Below, piece after piece: positions 10,424-21,550 of a stretch of 64,000 nt of DNA. The notes below the pieces were generated by a model. That model saw nothing but the letters and a program-made list of their open reading frames with translations. It did no database searches and was not told the DNA's origin. The stretch's first letter is position 1. Every line of letters starts with the position of its first letter. A program made the position numbers and the translations under genes. The stretch lies in contig NC_059072.1 of assembly GCF_020497125.1 (NCBI RefSeq), positions 307,786,781-307,850,780 on the forward strand, written 5' to 3'. The DNA is from Mauremys mutica (lineage: Eukaryota > Chordata > Testudines > Geoemydidae).

Positions 10424-11572
10424 CTACATGGGATGTCTGCCCCAATGAAGCATCTGCAATTTAGCTTGGCTGCCTCCCCACAACAGTTCCTTCCTTAATA
10501 TCAGACATAATATAGCTGCTCCCCAATCAGATAGGTGTATCCCATCCTCCCTGAATAACTTGGGTAACCAATAAGAGATGTCCAGATGAATAATTAACCA
10601 ATCCCCCTTGGTCACATGTGAATATAGCCACCTCCCTATTTACGTACCCCCTAGGCTTATCAACCCGTGGAGGCTTCGTGGTTCCCCACCCTACCCTCCA
10701 TTGCACCATTTCAGACCAAATAATTATTACTCCCAGAGGAAAAAATCTTGTATCTACCTGAAATCCCTCTTAGCTCTGTTCATCAAGTCAATCCCCTTAC
10801 CCATTCCTAAATAATTTTCACTGAGGTGAATAATAATCACATCCAGTGTCTGCTCCTGTGGCAGACGCTGCTGCCAAACAGTTTACAAGGGGCAACAACT
10901 GGTCCCAGAGCATGCCCTCCTTGACCTGTATCCTTGCTCCCTGTAGCGTGTCCCTCCATCCATGCTGCCTCAGAGTTGCCTCACTGCTGAGACCCAGCAC
11001 AGAACCTGTGGGCCAAATGCACAATATTATGCCCACACGTCCAGTCACCCACTCCTGTGGCCATTCACATGATCCTGAAGAAAGGAATAAACATGAAAAG
11101 AGGTTTAACACTGAATTATCCTCCTTAATAGAGGGCTCCGACCTTGTATTTCTCTGGATGCCACCATTGATATAGGTTTGATTTATTGCTCCCTTTCCAA
11201 GATGTGCTGTAAATGTAACAAATGCAATCCTGAACAAATTCCCCAGGGGAACCTCAATAATACACATTCTTTGACATTGCCATGAACTGAAATTTCCTTC
11301 TCTGAGGTAACTCCCTTCCCCATGAAGAAAGAGTGGCACCTACACAAATCAAGTCTGAACTGCTTTGACTGGACAAATCTCAGCCACCCCCATGGTCTTG
11401 TAGGAATATGATGCTTCTTGCTGTCCCTTAATTGGTTTGTTGACACTCCCCGAGTCAAGTCCCTTCTCTCCTCCCCTCCCATGGCAGATCCCTGAATTCC
11501 AATTGCTTCCTTCCTTGCTGAAACCCTCATTAACTCTGATAGAGGCCATCCCTTCAAACCCAGTCTCCCCAC
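10424..11572 (-). pseudogene. Degenerate SGNH/GDSL-hydrolase-like retroelement ORF
   Basis: Several minus-strand frames line up as one decayed protein. Reading downward from about 11050: a degraded segment with GSVLGLSSEATLR, then LWDQLLPLVNCL, then across a stop and frame change DVIIIHLSENYLGMGKG (about 10855-10800), and finally LFREDGIHLSDWGAAIL (about 10550-10500). HLSEN-LG and DGIHLSDWG match blocks III and V of SGNH hydrolases, with the Asp-x-x-His pair of the last block present. Such domains occur as an extra ORF in some vertebrate tyrosine-recombinase (Ngaro-type) and CR1-like retroelements. I favour Ngaro weakly. The 11183-11572 part is open but unrecognised. Clearly inactive. Confidence 0.5.
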
Positions 11573-11639
11573 TATCTGCTGCCCTTCCTCCGCTAGCCCC
11601 AGCTTACTTTTTTGTTACCCCTTTGTTGAGACATCTTTG

Positions 11640-12465
11640 AAATGCGATTTTAACTCCTTATGCCATAAGGCTTATGGCAAGGACAGTGGCTTCTTATTTG
11701 TACGATGAGGTGGCAGGCACACATTTGGGCACTGTGAAATAATAATACATTCAAAACAATCATCTCCCTAACCCAAATAATTACTGTTCCTTTAACAGAT
11801 GAAATTAAATAATATTCCTTTCAGTATTTGAAGTTAAATACTATTCCTAGGATGGGTGTAGTTTGTAAAGCCCCTTTCTCATATGTGCTTTTATTGCCTA
11901 ATTCTTTTGTAATACAGGTTTGCAGCTATTGTTATTTCCTATGGTAACTATTTCTTTCTTCAATGCAATGCTGTAAAGCAACAGTGCTGTTACTGCCTGC
12001 ATCTGCACTCATTCCCTTTGAGGAGTCCTTTCTAGATTACAGGCAAAAGTGGGCTGAATGTCGTAATTAATTCAGGTTAGATATGAGATCATGACAGATG
12101 CATGTTCCTACCCCTAATATGGTTACAGAATTCTTGGACTGCCAAAGGACTGGATTCCCAGTGCTTGTATGGACAAGCAGGCATCAATTATAGCAATCTC
12201 GCGCTCAGGCCAGCAAACTGCCAATTGAGGTTTGCAGGTGCAATAATTGCTGTGCCATCAACCTCGGTGACTTGCTTTACAAAGTTATTTTGAGAAGCTC
12301 GTGGAAAAGTTAACTCACTGGCAGGGATCTTCAGATAAGTTATTAGGTAGAACTGGTGAGTTTATTATCGGCCAGCAAATAAGTGATAGCTTTTTGGGTG
12401 ATGTTGCTCACATCAGAGTTATTAGTGACTTATTATGACTATTAACAATATTATTATTAGCAGTA
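11640..12465. other. Unassigned sequence
   Basis: No gene or recognised repeat. A 63-residue ORF at 12102-12293 shows no domain. Confidence 0.35.
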
Positions 12466-12525
12466 TCATTTATTTATTTGTGTTACAGTAGTGCCTGGAG
12501 GCCCCCACTGTGATAAACAGTATCT
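12466..12525 (-). mobile_element. L2/MIR-type 3' end fragment, minus strand
   Basis: TTTATTTATTTGTGTTACAG then AGTGCCTGGAGGCCCC is the reverse complement of the tail family (GGGGCCTCCAGGCACT...AATAAATAAA). Confidence 0.45.
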
Positions 12526-12544
12526 ATATGTTTGATAGGACAGA

Positions 12545-13056
12545 GTGCTTGTGTAACGCCGACAGACTCCGGTCGTTGGCAGGTGGGATCGAACCAGAGA
12601 CCTCTGAAGCTTAGGGCTTGTCTACATCCCTGCTGTATCGACGGGCAGCTATCGAGCCAGCGGGGGTTGATTTATCATGTCTAGTTTAGACGTGATAAAT
12701 CGACCGCCGAGCGCTCTCCTATTGACTCAGGTACTCCACCACGGTGAGAGGCGCAGGCGGAGTTGACGGGAGAGTGTCAGCCATTGACTTACCGCAGTGA
12801 AGACACCACGGTAAGTAGATCTAAGTATGTTGACTTCAGCTACGTTATTCATATAGCTGAAGTTGCGTAATTAGATCGATTTCCTCCACCTCCCAGTGTA
12901 GATCAGGCCTTAGTGTATGAGTCTCTACTGCATGAGCTAAAAGCCACAGGGCTCTTAGATAAAGCTATAATAGACTCATCCATCTGTAGATGGTCTAGGT
13001 GCCATTAGAGGGGGACAGAGCACCACACCAAGCAGGCATGAGTTACACTTGCCCCA
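12545..13056 (-). mobile_element. tRNA-derived SINE interrupted by a Harbinger MITE
   Basis: Two half-repeats flank the MITE at 12614-12909. The right half (12545-12610) contains GGTGGGATCGAACC, the reverse complement of a pol III B box (GGTTCGATCCC). The left half (12910-13056) contains GCATGAGCTAAAAGCC, the reverse complement of a tRNA-like 5' end with A box (GGCTTTTAGCTCATGC). Read together on the minus strand they give a tRNA-like head, followed by a body that on the plus strand includes GGTGCCATTAGAGGGGGACAG. A more decayed relative is at 53.56-53.70 kb. Confidence 0.6.
12614..12909. mobile_element. Harbinger MITE, 296 bp, TTA duplication
   Basis: Perfect TTA target duplication at 12611-12613 and 12910-12912. 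Ends are GGGCTTGTCTACA and TGTAGATCAGGCC, inverted repeats close to the terminus of the large Harbinger element at 3.6 kb. The inside has nested palindromes around TCGACGGGCAG and CAGCTACGTTATTCATATAGCTG. No ORF. Confidence 0.8.
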
Positions 13057-13209
13057 TATTTCTATGCAAAATACGTGACTTTGGGGCTAAAATAAGTAAT
13101 GTGCCTGAAAATAAAGAACATCAGAGAGGGATGATGGGCAATTTTGAAACAAGAATGGCAATTTTTATCTTTGGAGGTGTTAGGAAGCAAAAGCTGAAAG
13201 AGGGTGAGA

Positions 13210-13300
13210 TTAAGGTGTGTGTGTGAGAGAGAGAGAGAGAGAGCCCAAGAAGTCATGGCATGGAGAGAGTCAATGCGGGTAACAATATATATATTGTACC
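13210..13300. repeat. GT/GA and AT microsatellites
   Basis: A short (GT)n(GA)n tract at about 13215-13242 and a short (TA)n tract near 13285-13295. The overlapping ORFs here are produced by these repeats. Confidence 0.7.
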
Positions 13301-13935
13301 CACTTCCCACTACAGTACTGCTACCATGAACAACTTTTCAAATGAGTTCAGTGATCAAATATCAGTTTCACAGTGAGCTAACCATTCTGTAGTTCAGTTG
13401 AATGGGGAACAATATAATTTATGTAATCAGAGCTTTCTACCTGGACTGAATTTCAGTTGGTCAATGAAGTGCCCCTGTTTGACAGCCATCGCCTATTTTC
13501 GAGAGATTTGGCCTTTAAAACAGTGACTGTATATTGAAAGGTACTCCTGACTCAGCTGACCTTAATAATCTTAGCAATATACAGTATAATATCTGAGGAA
13601 ACCTCACTCATGGCTCTGAAGAATCACAGAGAAGAACATTATTCCTGACAAAAAGTTGATAAATGAGAGGGGGAGGTATCCTCAGTGGAAAAAATGTATG
13701 TTAGATGCCTCTGCCATTTGCTCCTTATTACTAATCCTGGTCTAGATAGGTTATGAGGCAACCTGTCCTGAAAAGAATTCCATTATAGTTATTTAAAACA
13801 CCACAACATTGACAAATTGTCATGATCTTGAATATCTAAACAACTGTATAATATAGAGACTGTATTGTACTAATATACGTGTTTTCATAAGAACATTTGC
13901 CTAACTACCTGCACAATGTATTTCTGCTCACCAAA
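13300..13935. other. Unassigned sequence
   Basis: No repeat family, ORF or RNA gene recognised between the microsatellite and the CR1 copy. Confidence 0.35.
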
Positions 13936-13937
13936 AA

Positions 13938-14458
13938 TACCGTGTCCAGTTTTGGGCCCCACACTACAAGAAGGATGTGGAAAAACTGGAAAGAGTCCAG
14001 TGGAGGGCAACAAAAATGATTAGGGGGCTGGAGCACATGACTTATGAGGAGAGGCTGAAGGAACTGGGATTGTTTAATCTGCAGAAGAGAAGAATGAGGG
14101 GGGATTTGATAGCTGCTTTCAACTATCTGAAAGGGGGTTCCAAAGAGGATGGATCTAGACTGTTCTCAGTGGTAGCAGATGACAGAACAAGGAGTAATGG
14201 TCTCAAGTTGCAGTCGGGGAGGTTTAGGTTGGCTATTAGGAAAAACTTTTTCACTCAGAGAGTGGTGAATCCCTGGAATGGGTTACCTAGGGAGGTGGTT
14301 GAATCTCCTTCCTTAGAGGTTTTAAGGTCAGGCTTGACAAAGCCCTGGCTGGGATGATTTAGTTAGTTGGGAATTGGTCCTGCTTTGAGCAGGGGGTTGG
14401 ACTAGATGACCTCCTGAGGTCCCTTCCAACCCTGATATTCTATGATTCTATGATTCTA
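13938..14458 (+). mobile_element. CR1 LINE, 5'-truncated 3' end with ATTCTATG tail
   Basis: An open frame from about 13938 to 14357 encodes the C-terminal end of CR1 ORF2: [25 protein letters not shown], then [23 protein letters not shown] and a final [19 protein letters not shown]. This lies beyond the reverse-transcriptase active site, so no catalytic motif is included. The 3' untranslated part has TTGGACTAGATGACCTCCTG and CCTTCCAACCCTGATATTC, and ends in two copies of ATTCTATG, the standard CR1 terminus. The coding frame is unbroken, implying a fairly recent insertion. The 5' truncation is typical of target-primed reverse transcription. No clear target duplication seen. Confidence 0.9.
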
Positions 14459-15354
14459 ATACAACTTCTGGTATGGGAATCAAATACACCTAACATATCA
14501 AGGTCTCTCCTCCCACAACACAGAAACAGAGATACTTGTATTCAAAGATTAATAATGTATATGATTATAGAACCTTCCATCCGGAGGCGAGTTCTTTACA
14601 GACTGTCTCCGAGGTGGAACCTGCATATGGGAGGGGCATAGTGTTGTGAATAAGGTAATACATGATCAGGAAATTAAGTGGAAACCAGTCCTGCATTAAT
14701 GAAGAGCTGCTGTGCAGCCCCCATGTTACTTTTGCCTGGCATCAGGAGTAATGACAAAAGGCCTGATCCAAAGTCTATTGTAGTCAGTGGAAAGACTTCT
14801 GTTGACGTCAGTAGGCTTTGGGTGAGGCCCAAAGAGGGGAGCCGTAGCTAATGGATGGTCTACACACTAGCTTGTACAGATTTCATTATATTGGTTTTCT
14901 AAAAGTGATTTGGAAATGAAATAAAAGTGGCTAAAGTCTATTTAACTAAGGTCAGTAACAAAGTGATTTTAGCTACTTTGATTCTGAATTTTGAAATAGG
15001 CATCCACACACAGACTTGCACTAAAATAAGTAAACCACTTTTCATTCACACCTATTATTTGGGGGAAAAGTCTGTGTGTAGACCAGCCCATAATATTTCT
15101 AGCATGATGAAGTTCGTGCATGTGCACAGATCTCTTCAGACATGCCTATTCTTTACTCATCTCCCATCCCTTTTTGCCCTCTTCTCAGAAAACAAAAGGA
15201 GTAAGTACACAAGGAACCTGAGACTTACTTTTGCTCAAACTACACGATTTGCCCTCACTTGTGCCCCCAAGTAATCTCTGCTCACAATTACACTGGGGTG
15301 TAACAACTGTTCAGTTTTGTGGTGCACTGCATAAGGTTTTGCTGAGTCAAGTTC
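14459..15354. other. Unassigned sequence with a MITE-like patch at 14757-14835
   Basis: At 14757-14835 a short near-palindrome (GGCCTGATCCAAAGTCTATT ... AGGCTTTGGGTGAGGCCC) is of the 'GGCCTGATCC' MITE type that recurs in this window. The 115-residue ORF at 14927-15274 has no recognisable domain. Confidence 0.35.
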
Positions 15355-15462
15355 TGTTTAGATTGCCAGCTCTATAGGGGAGAGACTGTTATTTTTATAT
15401 GTATGTACACTGCCTAGCACATTGGGGCAATAGACACTACTGTAATGTAAATAAATTAAGAA
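15355..15462 (+). mobile_element. L2/MIR-type 3' end
   Basis: GCCAGCTCTATAGGGGAGAG, CACTGCCTAGCACATTGGGG and GTAATGTAAATAAATTA follow the family order of the tail repeat. Confidence 0.5.
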
Positions 15463-16519
15463 GCGAAGTTGCTTACTGTTGCCTAATATGCAGCCACTTC
15501 TGGGGTGGAACACCAACACCATCTTGCATGCCACAGAACTATCCAACAGTTTTTAAAGAATGGGAGAAGTGTCAAGTGATTTCTCTAACTGAAAATTACA
15601 TGGGAAATTTACAGTATGCAAAATGTAGTTAACCACACTGGAATTTGGCCAGGAAACTAAGGTTAACACTCCTACTCTTGAAGAAGTGTTATTGTTAAAG
15701 CAACATATCTTGAGAAAATTAAAATAAATAAAATATATGTCTTTGAAGGCTGGTATGCAGCTTTTATTTATACTCAGTCATGCCTTCATCACTTATAACT
15801 AAAGCAATCAATCATTACAATAGATGAAAATTGAATGTATATCCCACCTTTAAATGGCAGATTTCATTTGCTCTCAGTGTGTTGAATCAGAATTAGGCTA
15901 TTGTATTATGCCAAATTATTTAAAAATGCAGCCAAGTTCATCCTGTATGTGCAACATATTTTATCAAATGTGTAAGACATTTCTGAATGAAATGTACTTT
16001 GCTTATATGTTAAGAAGCAAAAAAATAGAGTGAAATTGGCAGCACATTATGCAAAAAAAAAAAAAGCTCAGTAAGAGGGGGGAAAAAATGAGCTACATGC
16101 CAGAGTTTTAGTCACAGTCAGACAAGCTTTTCTGAGCTTGCAAGTAAGGTACAGATGTGAAAAACACACGGTGAAAGAGGAAGTGGAAAAGGAAATAGCT
16201 GATGCAGAAGTCAGGACTGTTTATGCCAATGGTGACATTGCAACTCAGCTTAAAGAAAAAAAGGACAAACTAACTTCTGATCCAAATAAGAATTTATCTT
16301 ACAAGTGCAGGAATTCTGTTGTTGCAGTTCTCTTGGACTAGCAGGAGCCATATAAGTACCATGCTAGAGGAAAAATACTGCTGTCCTCTCACAGTGGACT
16401 TGATTCTGAGCTCCCTTATACTAGCGTGAACCAGGAGTAACTCTGTTGAAATCATTAGACTTGCACTGATGTAAAACCAGAGGAGGTGCAAGTAGAATTG
16501 AACCCAATATGTAGGCCTC
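15463..16519. other. Unassigned sequence with one unexplained ORF (16138-16341)
   Basis: Mostly AT-rich. The plus-strand ORF at 16138-16341 (67 residues) has unusually protein-like, charged composition (KEEVEKEIADAEVRT, LKEKKDKLTSDPNKN). It could be a degenerate exon or a processed pseudogene piece. I do not recognise it. A poly(A) run lies upstream at about 16052-16065. Confidence 0.3.
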
Positions 16520-16522
16520 TAA

Positions 16523-16827
16523 GGCCTGGTCTACACTGGGGGGGGTGTCGAACTAAGGTACGCAAGTTCAGCTATGCGAATAGCGTAGCTGAACTCGAAC
16601 TACCTTAGTTCGAACTACTTACCCGTCCTCATGGCGCGGGATTGAAGTCCGCGGCTCCCCCATTGACTCTGCCACCGCCGTTCGCGGTGGTGGAGTTCCG
16701 GAGTCGACGGGAGCGCGTTCGGAGTTCGATATATTCTATATTCGGAGTTCTAGATGAGACGCGATATATCGAACTCCGAGAAGTCGATCGCTACCCGCCA
16801 ACCCGGGCGGGTAGTATGGACGTACCC
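16523..16827. mobile_element. Harbinger MITE, 305 bp
   Basis: Ends GGCCTGGTCTACACTGGG and, reverse-complemented, GGGTACGTCCATACTACC. The flanks read TAA on the left and TTAG on the right, an imperfect 3-bp duplication. The interior carries strong palindromes (GTTCAGCTATGCGAATAGCG; CCACCGCCGTTCGCGGTGG; CGATATATCG-type). Sequence and ends match the copies at 12.6 and 44.2 kb and the large Harbinger terminus. Confidence 0.75.
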
Positions 16828-17021
16828 TTAGAAACCTGTGCGCACTGTTACAGTGACCATTCAAGCCCTGAAGTTTATCCATCCAGGCACCATCAGACTT
16901 TGAGGTTGGGACTGGAGATATTGTAAGTAGAGGAGGAAGAACTGTTTTCTGAGGAGTAAACTTTAGAAAGTGAAATTAAGGGAAAATGCCTAGAAGAAAT
17001 GTTTTATTATGAATGATTGTT

Positions 17022-17150
17022 GTTATTATTTATTTGTGTTATCGTAGCACCTAGGAGCCCTCGTCATGGACCAGGACCCCATTCTGCTAGGTGTTGTACA
17101 AACCCAGAACAAAAAGACGGCCCCTCTCCTGTGCAGCTACACAATTTAAA
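17022..17150 (-). mobile_element. L2/MIR-type 3' end, minus strand
   Basis: TTATTTATTTGTGTTATCGTAGCACCTAGG, then GACCAGGACCCCATTCTGC and GTTGTACAAACCCAGAAC, is the reverse complement of the tail family with a longer body than the other copies. Confidence 0.55.
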
Positions 17151-18021
17151 GGAAATATCTTTTTGTTTTCTGTGCACTGCACCTTTAAATGTATTGTTAT
17201 GATGGGAGTTAGGTCAAACCTTATTGAAGCTGGTCAGCCTGATAGCGACCCTTCTTTCACGATAAATGTAAGAAGCCATTAAGCTGCTTTTGTTGTTGTT
17301 GTTGTTGGGGGTTTTTTTTTAGCAAGATTGGTGAAACAAGAGAAGCCACGGCCCAAAACACAGTCACTTGCACAACCGATCGGGAGCTGAGCTGTGTGGG
17401 CGGATGGGTTTTGTTGTGGGCTGAGTGCAAACACAGGGGAGGGGGAGGTGTGTGTGTTTGTGGACAGAAGCAGACTGCATGAGAAACATTGGCCTTGAGA
17501 GAAAACGAAGAGAAGGGAGCTTTTTGGGTGGAGTATGGGCTGGAAAGAGACTTGAAACTGTGAACAAAGAAATTGCTTCTTGTTTTGTGATTCCTACTGT
17601 GTTCAGGGAAACAGGACTTTGGGTACATTCTTTGTAAATAATCAGGATTGCATCAAATACACAACTCCATCATCAAGTTTTTCTTCTAATGGAAACAACC
17701 CACAAGACCCCAGGGACTGGCTAATTACTCAGATCCACAAGGGTAACAGTGTATTGGACCCGCTATTGGCTGCAGGAGTAGCTGCCACTTTGTGTTTCAG
17801 TGCAGTTGCACAATGTTTTGGAGTGAGTCATTTTGTTCTTTCTTGTAGAGATTTTTTTATATTCCTTGTTTGTTGTTTTATCTGAACAAAAGTCATCTAG
17901 GCTGCTGGGTGCAAGCTTTGCTCTTTGTAAAGAGGAAGCATAGCAGAGGGGAAGGAACAATGTTGAAAACCATATACACAAAAACCCGAACCAGGAACAT
18001 ATTCTCATTCTAGGAAAGGTA
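17151..18021. other. Unassigned sequence
   Basis: No repeat family recognised. A (TTG)n run lies near 17290-17306. ORFs at 17257-17628, 17425-17637, 17580-17885 and 17763-18065 overlap on opposite strands and have no domain I can name. Confidence 0.35.
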
Positions 18022-18029
18022 GGTATTGT

Positions 18030-18340
18030 CAGGGGCAGCTCTATGTATTTTGCCGCCCCAAGCATGGCAGTCAGGCAGCCTTCGGCGGCATGCCTGTGGG
18101 ACGTCCGCTGGTAACGCAGATTCAGTGGTGCACCTGCAGGAGGTCCGCTGGTCCTGCGCCTTCAGCGTACCCGACGCCAAATTGCCACTAAAGTCATGGG
18201 ACTGGCAGACCTCCCGCAGGCATGCTGCTGAAGGCGGCCTGACTGCTGCCTTCACAGCAACCGGCAGCCTCCCCCCCGTCCCCTGCCAGCTTACCACCCC
18301 AGGCACGCGCTTGGTGTGCTGATGCCTCGAGTCGCTCCTG
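18030..18340 (-). mobile_element. hAT MITE, 311 bp, perfect 8-bp duplication
   Basis: GGTATTGT flanks both ends (18022-18029 and 18341-18348), an exact 8-bp duplication diagnostic of hAT transposons. Ends are CAGGGGCAGCTCT and, reverse-complemented, CAGGAGCGACTC. The interior is GC-rich and partly palindromic, with TTTTGCCGCCCCAAGCATGG and GAAGGCGGCCTGACTGC. The two 98-residue ORFs on opposite strands are by-products of this symmetry. Confidence 0.85.
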
Positions 18341-18348
18341 GGTATTGT

Positions 18349-20276
18349 GGTAGCTGATGGGAAGAAACTAAGAAAATGAGGCCAAGAAGAGGCCAGTGAG
18401 GGTGCTTATGGCTACTTGCATAATGCATATGGTGACCAAACGACTACAGATTTCTCACTCTAATGCAGTGGACTCTCCCCCCATTGTCTCCTGCCATTGC
18501 AGTAAGTGAGCAATGATATGCTCCTCCTTAGGAATAGTTACACTAGTGTGTTTTCCACTGGCTATACCTCCATGACAAGTAGCCAATGTCTATAGCCCGA
18601 GAAAAACAGAGACTGAACCACACTATGAATGTATATTTTGATGGATGAAATTATAGCTGGACTAGTGAACTGGAAGAATAAAACTGTTGGCTTGAGTATT
18701 ACATCTGTGCGAATAACTAAGTTTTTGGTTTAGTGGCTGAACAGAAAAAAAAATCGGGAGACAGGAACGTTGAAAAAATGTTTTGATTTTGAGGGGTTTT
18801 AATTTTTTAAAACTAAAATCAAGGAAAGTTCTGAAACAAAAAACTTTCTGAAATGAAAAGTCACAGTGTTTTGTTTCAGAAATGCCAAAATGAACTCTTT
18901 CAACATTTACCAATTTTGTTCTTTTTTGACTGAAACAATTTGCAGTAATCAGCGTGAATTAGGGAGATGCTCTGATTGACCCAAATCTGCATTTTTTGGT
19001 GAAAATTTTTACCCAGCTGTATTTAGTATTACCTGACTAAAGTAGAGAGACAATGGGGGAAATTTACCTAATAATAAAGTCCAGAGACAAGGGACTAAGA
19101 GCCTGATCCTAAAATTCTTATATGAGCAAAACTCCCATTGGTTTCAGTGGGAATTTTGCCAGAGGAAGGACTGCAGCACTGAGACCTTAATATTCAAACA
19201 GCCAGCATAAGGGAGAGAATTTGAAAACTTACCATAGCACCTGAAATTGCAGCCATTGCTCAGGCAAAACTCCCATTGATTGTCCTCTTAATGCAGTTCC
19301 CCTTTGCTTTAATGCAGTTTTTATACAGCATCTTTCTCCTTGACAAATTCAAAGCCTTTCATCAGTGATGACTGGCACCAGCCCCCTGTGGCTTCTCCTG
19401 GATGAGATTCAAGATGTATGTTGTTTTTTGCTGTAAATCTTCCTACCCTATTTTTCCCCTTTTAAATTCTCCATTGACTTTAATGTCCCTCCCCCTCCAA
19501 GGCTATCAAAGCAGCTTTTCCCCAGGCTCTCATAGCTCCAACAAAACTGCCTAGAAAGAAAAATGGGTCCATGTTGAAAATTGGAAGTGGTTATACATGA
19601 GTACTGTATACAGATTGAAAAGCTCTGAGTTGTTATAGCAGCTGTCCCAGCTGAAAAAACGTCAGTAAGCAGGATCATTTGCTGTGTAGTTTATGGACAG
19701 GGAACAGGCCAGGTTCACTGGTATTTGAGTTACTCTTGAACTGTTCAGCCAATCCCTACATTTCACAGGACTGTAATTTGATCTTCAGCACCCTTGAAGT
19801 GTGTTTGCACTGAATGTAAAAAGCTAGAGTTTTATGCCAAGCATTAAATGGACTTTTAAATATCCACATCACTTTTGTTCTTGTAAATTCAAGGTCTGAT
19901 TCAATAAAAAATACTACACACCTTTTTCTGGGGAATTTTTGTATAGTTTTTCTCAGAATTCAAACTGGGTGAACTCTTCAGAGAGAATAATTTATCCCTT
20001 TTTCTGTTTGTGATTGTCCGAGAACAGGATTTGATTGTTACAAATTTGTTCATGGTTTGAAATTGTTCGACCAGCACTTTCTGAGGAATGGTTTTCAGCC
20101 TGTGCTGGGTCATTCACACATGCTTCACCTCAGTTTAGGCCTTGACAATTCAATTCTCATTGCTCGTGTTATAGGATTGGTCACTGGAGTCACATGGGGT
20201 TGTTTCTTCTTGACTGGAACCTCTTATAAATGGAAGGAGGGAATTCAAAGAGATTCCCCGTGTGGGGAGAAAATGA
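18349..20276. other. Unassigned sequence with small MITE-like patches
   Basis: No gene recognised. 18760-18940 belongs to the AT-rich CTGAAA/TTTCAG family. 19095-19175 holds a 'GAGCCTGATCCTAAAATTC' MITE-like patch. The minus-strand ORFs here lack domains. Confidence 0.35.
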
Positions 20277-20950
20277 ACATAAGAACATAAGAATGGCCGT
20301 ACCAGGTCAGACCAAAGGTCTATCTAGCCCAGTATCTGTCTACCGACAGTGGCCATGCCAGGTGCCCCAGAGGGAGTGAACCTAAGTGATCTCTCTCCTG
20401 CCATCCATCTTCATCCTCTGACAAACAGAGGCTAGGGACACCATTCCTTACCCATCCTGGCTAATAGCCATTTATGGAGTTAGCCACCATGAATTTATCC
20501 AGTTCCCTTTTAAACATTGTTATAGTCCTAGCCTTCACAACCTCCTCAGGTAAGGAGTTCCACAAGTTGACTGTGCGCTGCGTGAAGAAGAACTTCCTTT
20601 TATTTGTTTTAAACCTGCTGCCTATTAATTTCATTTGGTGACCCCTAGTTCTTGTATTATGGGAATAAGTAAATAACTTTTCCTTATCCACTTTCTCAAC
20701 ATCACTCATGATTTTATATACCTCTATCATATCCCCCCTTAGTCTCCTCTTTTCCAAGCTGAAGAGTCCTAGCCTCTTTAATCTTTCCTCATATGGGACC
20801 CTCTCCAAACCCATAATCATTTTAGTTGCCCTTTTCTGAACCTTTTCTAGTGCCAGTATATCTTTTTTGAGGTGAGGAGACCACATCTGTACACAGTATT
20901 CGAGATGTGGGCGTACCATGGATTTATATAAGGGCAATAATATATTATTA
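20277..20950 (-). mobile_element. CR1-type LINE, 5'-truncated, TTCTTATG tail, minus strand
   Basis: The minus-strand frame 20937-20461 encodes the C-terminal part of a LINE ORF2: [54 protein letters not shown], ending in [20 protein letters not shown]. It lies downstream of the reverse-transcriptase active site. The 3' untranslated part runs to 20277 and ends, on the minus strand, in repeats of TTCTTATG. That terminus differs from the ATTCTATG tail of the copy at 13.9 kb, so two CR1-type lineages are present. The frame is intact over 158 residues. The 5' truncation is near 20950 in an AT-rich stretch. Confidence 0.88.
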
Positions 20951-21229
20951 TTAAATGGATCCAGGATCAGTGGAGGTTTAGTGAAGGGGATGCATGAAGT
21001 CTTCCAGCACCCCTTTTAAGATCCCCTGGGACCAGTTCTGTGGAGTAGCTAAACAGCTGCTCCACCATCCCTACTATGCCATTCAGCTCTTCCTCGGTCT
21101 TTGTCAGGCCACTTCAGAATTACCCTTCTGGAAATAATGGGCTTAACAGGCCCTTCAGAATCTTGCCCAGTACCTGTATATACTAGCGTGCATTTCTACA
21201 TGTTCTTTTTTCTCATCAATTGTATAGAA

Positions 21230-21360
21230 TGGTGGTTTTCAATCTTTTTTGATTTGCAGACCCCTAAAAATTTTCAAATAGAGGTGTGGACCCCTTTGGA
21301 AATCTTAGACGTAGTCTGCAGACCCCCAAGGATCCAGGGACTAGAGGTTGAAACCCACTG
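21230..21360. mobile_element. hAT-Charlie-type MITE, 131 bp, perfect 8-bp duplication
   Basis: GTATAGAA occurs at 21222-21229 and 21361-21368. Ends are TGGTGGTTTTCAA and, reverse-complemented, CAGTGGGTTTCAA, close to the CAGNGGTTCTCAA ends of Charlie-group hAT elements. The inside has TTGCAGACCCCTAAAAATTTT and GTAGTCTGCAGACCCCC, a short imperfect palindrome. Confidence 0.85.
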
Positions 21361-21431
21361 GTATAGAACACCGAAATGGATTTCTGTTACTTCAAAAGAG
21401 CATATTACTGATGTAATGAACAAGCTTAGGA

Positions 21432-21550
21432 CATTTTAATACCAGACTTGACAAAACACTAGGAAATACACTGTTGGGAACAGTTCTTTACTGGCAGGGA
21501 ACTAGACTGGATGACCTAATAGGTCTCTTTCATTTCCAATTTCTACAATT
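21432..21550 (+). mobile_element. CR1 3' end fragment
   Basis: TTTTAATACCAGACTTGACA, ACTAGACTGGATGACCTAATAGG and TTTCCAATTTCTACAATTTTC match the CR1 3' untranslated end, with the terminal repeat worn away. Confidence 0.65.
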
